Shown: positions 24,467 through 32,824 of the stretch, piece after piece
Layout of the letters: every line of letters begins with the position of its first letter
Numbering within the stretch: the first letter of the stretch is position 1
NCBI RefSeq assembly: GCF_029351045.1
Contig: NZ_JARKIN010000001.1
Span: 488,501 to 552,500, forward strand
Direction of reading: 5' to 3'
DNA from: Streptomyces sp. WMMB303
Lineage (GTDB): Bacteria > Actinomycetota > Actinomycetes > Streptomycetales > Streptomycetaceae
Length of the DNA stretch: 64,000 nucleotides
The notes under the pieces: generated by a model
What the model was told of the DNA's origin: nothing
What the model saw: only the letters and a program-made list of their open reading frames with translations
Database searches by the model: none
Translations under genes and position numbers: made by a program

Positions 24467-25240
24467 CTATTCGACACCCGCGTTGAGGAAGAGGCCGCCG
24501 TCCACGGTCAGCGTCTGCCCGGTGATCCAGCCCGCCTCCTCGGAGGTGAGGAACACCGCGGCGCCGGCCACGTCCGAGGGCGCGCCGAGCCTGCCCATCG
24601 GATAGCGAGCGGCCGCCTCCTCCTCGCGCCCCTCGTAGAGCGTGGCCGCGAACTTGGTCTTGACCACGGCCGGCGCCACCGCGTTGACCCGGGCCGCCGG
24701 CGCGAACTCGTGCGCGAGCTGCTGGGTCAGGTTGATCATGGCGGCCTTGCTCATCCCGTACGCGCCGATGAACGGCGAGGCCGAGAGGCCCGCGATCGAG
24801 GCGACATTGACGATCGTGCCGCCGTGCTCCTGCTGCCAGGCGGCCCAGGTCCGCTGCGCGAAGCCGAGCGCCGAGATCACGTTGGTCTCGAACACCTTGC
24901 GTGCGACGCCCGGGTCCAGTTCGGCCATCGGCCCGAACACCGGGTTGGTACCCGCGTTGTTGACCAGGTGGTCGACGCGCCCGTACGCCTCCATCACACC
25001 GTCGACGACGGCCGCCTGGTGCTCAAGGTCGTGTGCCTTGCCCGCGATCCCCATGGCCCGGTCGGAACCGAGCCGCTCGACCGCCTCCTTGAGCGCGTCC
25101 GCGTTCCGCCCGGTGATGCACACCCGGTCGCCGCGCGCCACGAGCGCCTCGGCGATCCCGTAGCCGATGCCCCGGCTGCCGCCCGTGACCAGGGCGACCT
25201 TCCCACTTTCGGGCTGCCCGCCCGTGTTCTGCTCCGTCAT
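24467..25240 (-). CDS. SDR family NAD(P)-dependent oxidoreductase
   Basis: A 257-residue classical short-chain dehydrogenase. It has the cofactor motif TGGSRGIG (residues 19-26), HLVNNAGTNPVFGP (NNAG), and the active-site YGMSK with Tyr161 and Lys165, preceded by the serine in NVASIAGLSAS. The C-terminal substrate segment ends EEAGWITGQTLTVDGGLFLNAGVE, as in FabG-like enzymes. The gene lies 22 bases downstream of the second SDR gene, so the two form an operon. Neighbouring pairs like this often act in acyl-CoA or fatty-acid metabolism; the substrate is not known. Confidence 0.9.
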   Translation of the reverse strand: MTEQNTGGQPESGKVALVTGGSRGIGYGIAEALVARGDRVCITGRNADALKEAVERLGSDRAMGIAGKAHDLEHQAAVVDGVMEAYGRVDHLVNNAGTNPVFGPMAELDPGVARKVFETNVISALGFAQRTWAAWQQEHGGTIVNVASIAGLSASPFIGAYGMSKAAMINLTQQLAHEFAPAARVNAVAPAVVKTKFAATLYEGREEEAAARYPMGRLGAPSDVAGAAVFLTSEEAGWITGQTLTVDGGLFLNAGVE

Positions 25241-25262
25241 GCGATCCGCTCCTCGTCGGCCG

Positions 25263-26024
25263 TCAGTTGAGGGGTCCGCCGGCGACGTACAGCACCTGAC
25301 CGGAGACGAAGCCGGCCTTCTCGTCGACGAAGAAGGCGACCGCGTTGGCGATGTCGGCGGGCTCCCCCACGCGCTGGACCGGGATCTGGCCGGCCGCGGC
25401 GGTCTTGAAGTCGTCGAAGCCCATACCCACGCGCTCGGCGGTGGCGGCGGTCATGTCGGTCGCGATGAAGCCGGGGGCCACCGCGTTGGCCGTGATGCCG
25501 AACTTGCCCAGTTCCTTGGCGAGGGTCTTGGTGAAGCCCTGCATACCGGCCTTGGCCGCGGCGTAGTTGACCTGGCCGCGGTTGCCCAGCGCGGAGGACG
25601 AGGAGAGGTTGACGATGCGCCCGAACCCGGCGTCCACCATGGACTTCTGGCAGGCGCGGGACATCAGGAAGGCGCCGCGCAGATGCACGTTCAAGACCGT
25701 GTCCCAGTCGCTGTCGCTCATCTTGAACAGCAGGTTGTCGCGCAGCACCCCGGCGTTGTTCACCAGGACCACCGGCGCACCGAGCTCCTCACAGACGCGG
25801 GTGACCGCGGCCTCGACCTGCCCGGAGTCGGAGACGTCGCAGCCGACGGCGAGCGCCTTGCCGCCCTGCTGGATGATCTGGTCGACCGTCGGGGCGCAGG
25901 CGGCCTCGTCGAGGTCGAGGACGGCGACGGCGTGGCCCTCCTCCGCGAGGCGGACGGCCGTGGCCGCGCCGATCCCTCGGGCGGCGCCCGTCACGATCGC
26001 GACTCGCTGCTCGGTGCTGGACAT
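25263..26024 (-). CDS. 3-oxoacyl-ACP reductase-type SDR
   Basis: A 253-residue short-chain dehydrogenase close to FabG. It has TGAARGIG (residues 12-19), VLVNNAGVLRDNLLFKMSDSDWD, which is a typical FabG segment, SSSSALGNRGQVNYAAAKAG with Tyr154 and Lys158, and the C-terminal DEKAGFVSGQVLYVAGGPLN. Such enzymes reduce 3-oxoacyl thioesters with NADPH. The genome will have its own fatty-acid fabG elsewhere, so this copy probably serves beta-oxidation or another pathway. ATG 26024 has GAGGAG upstream. It is first of the two-gene operon. Confidence 0.9.
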   Translation of the reverse strand: MSSTEQRVAIVTGAARGIGAATAVRLAEEGHAVAVLDLDEAACAPTVDQIIQQGGKALAVGCDVSDSGQVEAAVTRVCEELGAPVVLVNNAGVLRDNLLFKMSDSDWDTVLNVHLRGAFLMSRACQKSMVDAGFGRIVNLSSSSALGNRGQVNYAAAKAGMQGFTKTLAKELGKFGITANAVAPGFIATDMTAATAERVGMGFDDFKTAAAGQIPVQRVGEPADIANAVAFFVDEKAGFVSGQVLYVAGGPLN

Positions 26025-26156
26025 GCTGGTGTCTCCTCGGCCTGAATGGGTGAGCAACCGCTTAGTACCTTTGGCAGTCGTGACGCTATGAGGCACGACA
26101 GGCCCTGTCAACGGCGCCCGTGCGGGAGCGGCACGGATGCCGCCCCCGCGCCCGGC

Positions 26157-26570
26157 TCAGCGGACCAGCAGATCCAGCAGGCGCTCGCTCTCGGCCTCCG
26201 GATCGGCCGTCAGCCCGGTGTGCACCGGACCGGGCTGCACGACCGTGCTGCGCGGGGCCACCAGCCACCGGAAGCGCCGCCCCGCGTCGTCGCCGGCGGC
26301 CTGCCCGGCCCGGGCGCCGCCGTCGCACACGCACTCCACGGCGTGCAGCGCCGCGCGGACACCGCGCACGTCGGCACACGGGTCGAGGGCAAAGAGCCGG
26401 TCCTCGTCCAGGTGGGTGCGGGCCCCCAGGTAGGAGCGCGCACGGCAGTAGACCAGCACACCCGCGTTGATCAGCTCACCGCGCTCGATGTGGGGAACGA
26501 CACGCAACAGGGCGTACTCGAACACGTCGAGATCGCCGCGCGCGGCCGGCTCCGCAGGCATCCGCTTCAC
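26157..26570 (-). CDS. DUF3037 protein, coupled to HipA-like kinase
   Basis: A 137-residue DUF3037 protein with the family opening DVFEYALLRVVPHIERGELINAGVLVYCRARSYLGARTHLD and the later RFRWLVAPRSTVVQPGPVHTGLTADPEAESERLLDLLV. The GTG at 26570-26568 overlaps the TGA of the upstream kinase gene (GTGA), so the two are translationally coupled. The pairing HipA-like kinase plus DUF3037 is common in bacteria, but the joint function is unknown. The protein is cytoplasmic, with no recognised catalytic motif. Confidence 0.85.
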   Translation of the reverse strand: MKRMPAEPAARGDLDVFEYALLRVVPHIERGELINAGVLVYCRARSYLGARTHLDEDRLFALDPCADVRGVRAALHAVECVCDGGARAGQAAGDDAGRRFRWLVAPRSTVVQPGPVHTGLTADPEAESERLLDLLVR

Positions 26571-27385
26571 TTGGCACCGCCGCCCTTCCCGGTGAGCCAC
26601 CCCGGCGCTTGCGAGGGTCCGTCCTTGCTCGGCTCGCCGAGCGTGATCCGTTCATGGATCGTGCGGGCGCGGGAGGCCAGGACCTCGGTGTACGCGGCGC
26701 GCACCGCGTCCGGGCCGGCGAATCCCGGCTCGTCGGCGAGCCACGCGTCGGGAATCTCGGCTGCGCACTCGGACAGCAGTTCCTCGGTGACGCGGGGGGC
26801 CAGCTCGGCTGCGGCGTCCTCGGTCCTGGGGGCGAAGGGGGCCAGCGCATGGTCGGAGGCGTCGTAGGAGCGCTCGGCGGCCGCCCGCGCGGTGGGCCAG
26901 TTGTGGTGGAAGACCAGGGTCGCGCCATGATCGATCAACCACAGATCGCCGTGCCATACCAGCATGTTGGGGTTGCGCCAGGAGCGGTCGACGTTGCCCA
27001 CGAGCGCGTCGAACCACACCACCCGTCCGGCTTCCTCGGAACTCACCTGGTAGGCGAGCGGATCGAAGCCCAGCGAGCCGGGCAGGAAGTCCATCCCCAG
27101 GTTGAGGCCGCCGCTCGCCTTGAGCAGCGCCTGCACCTCCTCGTCCGGCTCGGACAGTCCGATCACCGGGTCCAGCCACGCCCGCACCAGGTCGGGCACC
27201 CGAAGCCCGAGCCGCAGCGCGAGTCGGCCGCACAGCACTTCGGCCACCAGCGTCTTGCGACCCTGACCGGCTCCGACGAACTTCATGACATAGGAGCCCA
27301 GATCGTCGGCCTCGACCAGACCGGGGAGCGAACCGCCCTCTCTCAGGGGCGTGACGTAGCGCGTGGCGGTGACTTCGGGGAGCAT
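26567..27385 (-). CDS. HipA-like kinase family protein
   Basis: A 272-residue protein of the HipA-like kinase family (short form). It has YVMKFVGAGQGRKTLVAEVLCGRLALRLGLRVPDLV, the N-lobe with the K-rich glycine loop, then VVWFDALVGNVDRSWRNPNMLVW with the catalytic N-x-D-R-x-x-x-N pattern, and HGDLWLIDHGATLVFHHNW, which carries the metal-binding IDHG like the DFG of kinases. Unlike toxin HipA there is no HipB gene beside it. Its partner is the coupled DUF3037 gene. Substrate and role are unknown. Confidence 0.85.
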   Translation of the reverse strand: MLPEVTATRYVTPLREGGSLPGLVEADDLGSYVMKFVGAGQGRKTLVAEVLCGRLALRLGLRVPDLVRAWLDPVIGLSEPDEEVQALLKASGGLNLGMDFLPGSLGFDPLAYQVSSEEAGRVVWFDALVGNVDRSWRNPNMLVWHGDLWLIDHGATLVFHHNWPTARAAAERSYDASDHALAPFAPRTEDAAAELAPRVTEELLSECAAEIPDAWLADEPGFAGPDAVRAAYTEVLASRARTIHERITLGEPSKDGPSQAPGWLTGKGGGAK

Positions 27386-27577
27386 TTCGCCAGGCTATAC
27401 GGCCCCGGGGACGGGTTGTGGGGTGGCGAGCCCGGTCCGCCGCACCCGCTGCCCCCGGGGAGCCGGAAAGTTCCGTCCCCCGGCGCTGCACCCGTCGTCC
27501 CCGCCGTCGCGGGGCGGGCCGGACCGCCGGGGGCGGATCCCAGGCGCCTCGCGGCGACGACGGCTCCCGGGTGGCGC

Positions 27578-29956
27578 TCAGCCGGGCCAGGTCCAGTCCG
27601 TGACCTCGGGCAGGTCCGTGCCGTGCTCCCGGACCCAGCTCTCGTGCCGCAGCCGGATGCTGTCCATGTCCTGACGCAGCTGTGTGGCCCGTGCGGAGAG
27701 GCCGGGCACCCGGTCGATGACGTCCATGACGAGTCGGTAGCGGTCCAGATCGTTGCGGACGACCATGTCGAAGGGTGTGGTGGTGCTGCCGACCTCACGG
27801 TAGCCACGCACGTGCAGGTTCCCGTGACCGGTGCGCCGGTAGGTGAGCCGGTGGATGAGCCACGGGTAGCCGTGATAGGCGAAGATGACCGGCCGGGCCG
27901 TGGTGAACAGCGCGTCGTACGCCGCGTCCGGCAGGCCCTCGAGGTGCTCCTCGCGGGGCATGAGCCGGGCCAGGTCGACGACGTTGACCACCCTGACCGC
28001 CAGCTCCGGCAGATGGCGGCGCAGCAGTCCCGCGGCGGCGAGGGTCTCCTGGGTGGGAACGTCGCCCGCGCAGGCGAGCACGACGTCGGGTTCCCGCGCC
28101 CCGTCCTCCGTACCGGCCCAGGTCCACACGCTCGCCCCGCGGGCGCAGTGGGCGTGTGCCTCCTCGGAAGAGAGCCAGTCGAAGGTGGGCTGCTTGCCCG
28201 CGACGACGACGTTCACCTGGTCGCGGCTGCGCAGCACCCGGTCGGCGACATGCAGCAGCGTGTTGGTGTCGGGCGGCAAGTAGACCCGTACGACCTCGGG
28301 TGCCTTGTTGAGCACATGGTCGACGAAGCCGGGGTCCTGATGGGAGAAGCCGTTGTGGTCCTGGCGCCACACATGCGAGGTGAGCAGGTAGTTGAGGGAG
28401 GCCAGCGGGCGGCGCCAGTCCAGCCGACGGGTGGTGCGCAGCCACTTGATGTGCTGGTTGACCATGGAGTCGACGATGTGCGCGAACGCTTCGTAGCAGG
28501 AGAAGAGGCCGTGCCGGCCCGTCAGCAGATAGCCCTCCAGCCAGCCCTGACAGGTGTGTTCGGAGAGCATCTCCATCACCCGCCCGTGCCGGTCCAGGTG
28601 TTCGTCGGTCTCCAGGAGCTGGGCCTGCCATGCCTTACCGGTGGCGCGGTAGACCCCCTGGAGCCGGTTGGAGTCCGTCTCGTCGGGCCCCACGAGCCGG
28701 AAGTCCCGCCGCTCCCTGGTGGCCTCCAGCACGTCGGCGAGGAAGTCGCCGAGCACGGCGGTCGGTTCGTGCTGCACGGTCCCCGGCTGATCGACGCGCA
28801 CGGTGTGCCGGGCGAGGTCCGGCAGCGGCAGACCGCGCAGCAGCAGACCTCCGTTGGCGTGCGGGTTCGCACCCAGACGGCGGGTCCCTTCCGGCACCGC
28901 TGCGAGCACCTGCTCGCTCGGTGCGCCGTCCTCGGTGAACAGTTCCCCGGGCCGGTAGGAGCGCAGCCACTCCGCCAACTGCGCCAGCCTCTCCGGGTCC
29001 TCACGCACCTGGGCGAGCGGCACCTGGTGAGCACGCCAGGTGCCCTCGACCGGTTGCCCGTCCACCCGGGCCGGACCCGTCCAGCCCTTGGGGCTGCGCA
29101 GCACGATCATCGGCCAGCGGGGCCGTTCGGTGCGGCCGCCGTCCCGCGCCGAGTGCTGCAGCTCCGCGATGCGTTCCACGGCGGTGTCCATGGCGACGGC
29201 CATGGCGGCGTGTGCGTCGGTGCTGTGCTCCGTGTCGACATAGAGCGGATCGTGGCCGGCGCCCCGCAACAGCGCGTCGAGCTCGTCCGCGGGGATCCGG
29301 GCGAGGAGCGTGGGATTACCGATCTTGTAGCCGTTGAGATGCAGGATCGGCAGAACGGCCCCGTCGTGCACGGGGTCGAGGTATTTGTTTCCGTGCCAGG
29401 ACGCGGCCAGTGGGCCCGTCTCCGCCTCGCCGTCCCCGATGACGCACGCGACCAGCAGCCCGGGGTTGTCCAGCGCAGCACCGTAGGCGTGGGAGAGCGA
29501 GTAGCCGAGTTCTCCCCCTTCGTGGATGGAGCCCGGCGTCTCGGGCGCGACGTGACTGGGCACGCCGCCGGGGAAGGAGAACTGCTTGAACAGCCGGGCC
29601 ATGCCGTCCGCGTCCCGGGACACGTCGGGGTAGGTCTCGGTGTAGGAGCCGTCCAGCCAGGAGTTGGCCAGCACCGACGGACCACCGTGCCCCGGACCCC
29701 ACACGCACACGGTGTCCAGATCGCGCTCCTTGATGACGCGGTTGAGGTGGACGTGCACCAGGTTCAGGCCGGGGCTGGTGCCCCAGTGCCCGAGGAGCCG
29801 GGCCTTGATGTGCTCGGGCCGCAACGGTTCGCGCAGCAGAGGGTTACCGGTCAGATAGATCTGGCCCGCGGACAGATAGTTGGCGGCCCGCCACTGGGCG
29901 TCCAGCGCCAGCAGTTCGGCCTCTTCGAGGCCCGCCCGGTCGGCGCTTGCGGACAT
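27578..29956 (-). CDS. xfp: Phosphoketolase (xylulose-5-P/fructose-6-P)
   Basis: A 792-residue thiamine-diphosphate enzyme that cleaves xylulose-5-phosphate or fructose-6-phosphate with phosphate to give acetyl phosphate plus a shorter sugar phosphate. Family marks are [18 protein letters not shown], the ThDP-binding [34 protein letters not shown], and [20 protein letters not shown] near the second domain. Length is standard. ATG 29956 has AGGAGG seven bases upstream. Phosphoketolase gives a carbon-saving route to acetyl-CoA. Neighbouring CBS, DUF8129-like and DUF5133 genes suggest a stress- or stationary-phase locus, which is inferred. Confidence 0.95.
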   Translation of the reverse strand: MSASADRAGLEEAELLALDAQWRAANYLSAGQIYLTGNPLLREPLRPEHIKARLLGHWGTSPGLNLVHVHLNRVIKERDLDTVCVWGPGHGGPSVLANSWLDGSYTETYPDVSRDADGMARLFKQFSFPGGVPSHVAPETPGSIHEGGELGYSLSHAYGAALDNPGLLVACVIGDGEAETGPLAASWHGNKYLDPVHDGAVLPILHLNGYKIGNPTLLARIPADELDALLRGAGHDPLYVDTEHSTDAHAAMAVAMDTAVERIAELQHSARDGGRTERPRWPMIVLRSPKGWTGPARVDGQPVEGTWRAHQVPLAQVREDPERLAQLAEWLRSYRPGELFTEDGAPSEQVLAAVPEGTRRLGANPHANGGLLLRGLPLPDLARHTVRVDQPGTVQHEPTAVLGDFLADVLEATRERRDFRLVGPDETDSNRLQGVYRATGKAWQAQLLETDEHLDRHGRVMEMLSEHTCQGWLEGYLLTGRHGLFSCYEAFAHIVDSMVNQHIKWLRTTRRLDWRRPLASLNYLLTSHVWRQDHNGFSHQDPGFVDHVLNKAPEVVRVYLPPDTNTLLHVADRVLRSRDQVNVVVAGKQPTFDWLSSEEAHAHCARGASVWTWAGTEDGAREPDVVLACAGDVPTQETLAAAGLLRRHLPELAVRVVNVVDLARLMPREEHLEGLPDAAYDALFTTARPVIFAYHGYPWLIHRLTYRRTGHGNLHVRGYREVGSTTTPFDMVVRNDLDRYRLVMDVIDRVPGLSARATQLRQDMDSIRLRHESWVREHGTDLPEVTDWTWPG

Positions 29957-30342
29957 CTCGGTTTCCTCCTGATGCGTTGTACCTCTGCGGCACGGCGACC
30001 TGAAGTGCCCGGAAGGGAGCGGCAGGCGAGGCTTCGCGACGATCCCGACCGTGCCTCTGCCTCCTCCGCTTCCCAGGAGACGGACGCGTCGGTCCGGCCC
30101 GTCGGCCACGTCGACGAAAGTGCCGGCCGACGGCCGGATGGCACCGCTGTCGGCAGCGGGTCGCCGGAACCCCTGAGGCGTCCGGGACCGGGCGGTACGT
30201 GCCGAATCCGGTGGCCCGGTGCTCACCGGCCCGGAGCAGCCGACCTCGCGCCGTGCCAGGGGTCTCCGCCCGCATGCCGCCGGCTGCGACGCACTCGGCC
30301 GTCCGGGGGCGCGCTCAGCACGCGTCCGTCAGCCCTCGCGTG
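29957..30342. other. Intergenic region upstream of phosphoketolase
   Basis: About 390 bases that hold the ribosome site of the phosphoketolase gene and probably its promoter. No gene, RNA motif or strong hairpin was recognised. Reading frames here are low-complexity and do not match known families. Confidence 0.4.
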
Positions 30343-30758
30343 TCAGTCGGCGGAGAGCGCCTCGAGAAGCCGGCCGGTCTCGTCGTGCGGCAGGCTCCTG
30401 GCGACATCGGCGACCGCGATCATTCCGACCAGGCGGTCTCCGTCGATGACCGGGACCCGGCGCACGCCGTGGTCGCTCATCGTGGCGAGCACCTCGCTCA
30501 TGTCGTCATCCGCACCGACGGTGACGGCTTCGGCCTGGTTGAGGCTGCCGGCGGGATCTCGGCGGGCTTGCGCCCTTCGGCGAGAACCTTGGTGACCAGG
30601 TCGCGGTCGGTCACCACGCCCTTGACCTTGTTGTCCTTGCCGCAGATGGGAAGGGCTCCGACACCGAGGCGGGCCATCAGCCGGGCCGCGTCGCCGGCGG
30701 TCTCGTCGCTCTGCACGCATTCCGCGCCGGGTGTCATCACGTCTCGTGCCGTCGTCAT
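30343..30758 (-). pseudogene. CBS-domain protein, one-base frameshift
   Basis: The gene starts at ATG 30758 (AGAGGAGG five bases upstream) with TTARDVMTPGAECVQSDETAGDAARLMARLGVGALPI, the first CBS motif, and DRDLVTKVLAEGRKPAE. Near 30553 the reading frame is lost. The family sequence continues in another frame, AGSLNQAEAVTVGADDDMSE, to DHGVRRVPVIDGDRLVGMIAVADVA, ending at the TGA 30343-30345. Insertion of one base would restore a normal protein of about 138 residues with two CBS domains, a ligand-binding Bateman module. As written, translation would end at 30498 after 86 residues. It is either a true mutation or a sequencing error. Confidence 0.75.
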
Positions 30759-30930
30759 GATTCCTCCTCTGGTGTCCTGACCGGACGGCGGATGCGACCA
30801 CCGTCCGGGGTCGGGGGATCAGGGCCGTCCGAACCGGCGGGTTTCACACGTTCCGCCGGTCAAACCCGTGGTCGGCGGGCGCCGCGGCGACGCGCGTACC
30901 GGCTCCGGGACGGCTCCCGCCTCACATCGG

Positions 30931-31256
30931 TCAGAAGCGGTGCCGCCCGTGCCGGAGCGGTTCCGTGGGCTCGGCTGCGGTGTCCGGTGCGGCCGGTGAG
31001 CGCCCGGAGGCCCCGTCGGAGCGCTCGGGACGCTCGCCCTGCGGATCTCCTCCGGTGGGCTCGGCCCCGGCGGCCAGTTCGTCGAGCCGCGCGGTCAGGA
31101 AGTGCACGACCTGTGTCCGGTTCGCGTGGGCCCGTTCATGTCGAGAAGCCGCTGCACGTCCTCGCGGGCCAACGGCCGGATGCGGTGCTCGACGGCGCCC
31201 GCGGGGAGCTGGTCGAAGTCCGGCAGGGGCAGGGGCTTGTCCTGGGATGCTGACAT
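30931..31256 (-). pseudogene. DUF8129-like conserved protein, one-base frameshift
   Basis: The start at ATG 31256 (GGAGG upstream) reads SASQDKPLPLPDFDQLPAGAVEHRIRPLAREDVQRLLD, the opening of a small actinobacterial family that I recall as DUF8129. Around 31140 the frame shifts. The family sequence continues in another frame as ERAHANRTQVVHFLTARLDELAAGAEPTGGDPQGERPER and runs to a TGA at 30931-30933. A missing T in LLD-YERAHA would restore an intact protein of about 108 residues. As written the product ends at 31095. The function of the family is unknown; homologues sit near stress genes. Confidence 0.65.
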
Positions 31257-31446
31257 GGGTTGCGCTACCTCCGGGCGGGAGACGGTTCCGCTTCCGAGTC
31301 TCCCGACAGTTCCGGCGTCCCGCAGCACGGGAGCGGCGCTCCGGTGCGAGGCGGGGTGTGTATCACGCGCCGGCGCCCGGCGGCCGGGGGCGCCTGGGCG
31401 CGGCACCGGCGCGGCCGCGGCACCGCCTCGGTGCACGTGAGCGGAC

Positions 31447-31704
31447 TCAGACCGCGGCCGGCGCGCCGTGTGCGCGCGCCCGTCGGGTGCCGTGCTTCCG
31501 CTCCGCGACGTGGCGCTCCAGCATGCGGTCCGCCGTGGAGAGGGCCTCGGCGAGGGACCGGGTGCGGGTGGTCACGCAGAGGGTGTACGCCAGGTCCTCC
31601 ACGGCTTCGCGGCTCGCCGCAGTGGGAGCGGTTTCGTGCTGTGTGCGGGCGTCGGCGTAGCGGGCGAGGAGGAGCCGGAGCGTCTTCTCTGCTGGGTGCA
31701 GCAC
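31447..31704 (-). CDS. DUF5133 small protein
   Basis: An 85-residue helical protein with the DUF5133 pattern: LHPAEKTLRLLLARYADARTQHETAPT, then VEDLAYTLCVTTRTRSLAEALSTADRMLERH, and a basic tail. In streptomycetes this family is multi-copy and often found near stress or morphology genes, but the function is unknown. The start is the GTG at 31704 with AAAGGAA seven bases upstream. It lies in the same cluster as the frameshifted CBS and DUF8129-like genes. Confidence 0.72.
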   Translation of the reverse strand: MLHPAEKTLRLLLARYADARTQHETAPTAASREAVEDLAYTLCVTTRTRSLAEALSTADRMLERHVAERKHGTRRARAHGAPAAV

Positions 31705-32464
31705 AGGGAGTTCCTTTCCGGGTGCGGGCGGGCCGGGCCCGGGCACCGCATCCGGAATCTGCATATCCGGAGTCCGCGGTGGCCGGACGCACGCGCCATG
31801 ACCGTTGCCGTGCCGTTTCGGCCGGCGTTCGACGGCCCCGGGTACCCGGAGTCCCATCCGCCACACCAGCAGTTCCGCGGCGCGGTGGCGACGCCTGGTG
31901 CGGGGCGTCCGCGGCACGAACGCAACAGGCACTCGGCTCCGCACCGGCCTCGCCGCGCGGGACCGGGCCCAGCGGCGGGAGGAGTCGGGGCGCCGTCGGC
32001 CCTGCCGTTCGCGTTGCCGAAAGAGGACGCCCCCCATCCCCTCGCCCGTCCCGCCCCCGGCTTGCTCAGTACTGCGGGAGGAGTTCGGGTCGAGCGTGCT
32101 GCCGGCCGTCGTCGGCTCCGGATGCTTCCTCCTCGCCCTCGGCCCTGCCTGGCTCTTCGTCGGACGCGTGAGCCAGGCGCGGCACTGGCGGCCGCGTTCC
32201 TCCGTCGGCCCGGCCGGCGTTCGTCCCCCGGGCCGACGGCCGGTCCCTCCTGGCCCGCATCGTGCGACAGCGCAGGAACACCCCTCCGGGACGTGGCGGA
32301 ACCGCTGAACCGCATGAGGGCGACACGGGCAGGGCCACTGCCTGCGTCGGGGAGGGCACGCTCACCTCCGGAGCGCCGGCGCCCGGGGCCGGGCACGGAG
32401 GGGCGGGGGCTCGCGGGGCGCACTACCCGGGCGGGGGGCTCTGCACCTAGGCTGGCGGGGCAGC
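31705..32464. other. Long gene-free stretch
   Basis: About 760 bases between the DUF5133 gene and the cobalamin riboswitch. Several open frames cross it, but none shows recognisable family motifs or a consistent start with a ribosome site. One plus-strand frame around 32085-32170 contains a short hydrophobic run (SVLPAVVGSGCFLLALGPAW) that could be a decayed membrane segment. The promoter of metE should lie at its right end. Confidence 0.4.
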
Positions 32465-32660
32465 TGGTTCGTCCCGCCCGCCAGGCGGGGCGTCGTAAGA
32501 GGGAACCCGGTGGAAGTCCGGGACTGCCCCGCAGCGGTGAGCGGGAACGACCGCCGTCACACGCACTGGACCCGACGGTCCGGGAAGCGACGGCCAGTAG
32601 GAGCCCGCCGGGAGACCGGCAGGCGAGCCCGCGAGTCCGAAGACCTGCCCGTTGCCCGCA
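32465..32660 (+). ncRNA. Cobalamin (adenosylcobalamin-type) riboswitch
   Basis: The conserved B12-box landmarks appear in order: GGGAACCCGGTGGAAGTCCGG, then GACTGCCCCGCAGCGGTGAG with GGGAACGAC (about 32524-32550), then CACTGGACCCGACGGTCCGG, GGGAAGCGACGGCCAGTAGG, and the final GCCCGCGAGTCCGAAGACCTGCC near 32650. It lies upstream of metE in the same direction, with its 3' end about 165 bases before the start codon. Cobalamin binding is expected to switch off metE when the B12-dependent enzyme can work. Confidence 0.93.
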
Positions 32661-32824
32661 CGCGCCCACGTGTGTGCGGATATTCCGGTGACCTCGAGGG
32701 CGGGTCGGCGCACATGTCCGGTGGACGGAAGCAGCCGCGCTTCCGGCTTTTCACCGGTATTCCGTCACCTTCGCTCCTCGTGCCCGCCGGGATCCCGACG
32801 AGACATCTCGCGAAGGAGATCTCC

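Noticed and set aside
24467..26024. Two ketoreductases as part of a polyketide cluster
   Set aside because: No ketosynthase, acyl carrier or acyltransferase gene is present; they look like stand-alone SDR enzymes.
26609..30595. Plus-strand open frame of 1328 codons antisense to the HipA-like, phosphoketolase and CBS region
   Set aside because: It is the mirror of well-supported minus-strand genes and has no domain or ribosome site. Long antisense frames are expected at this GC content.
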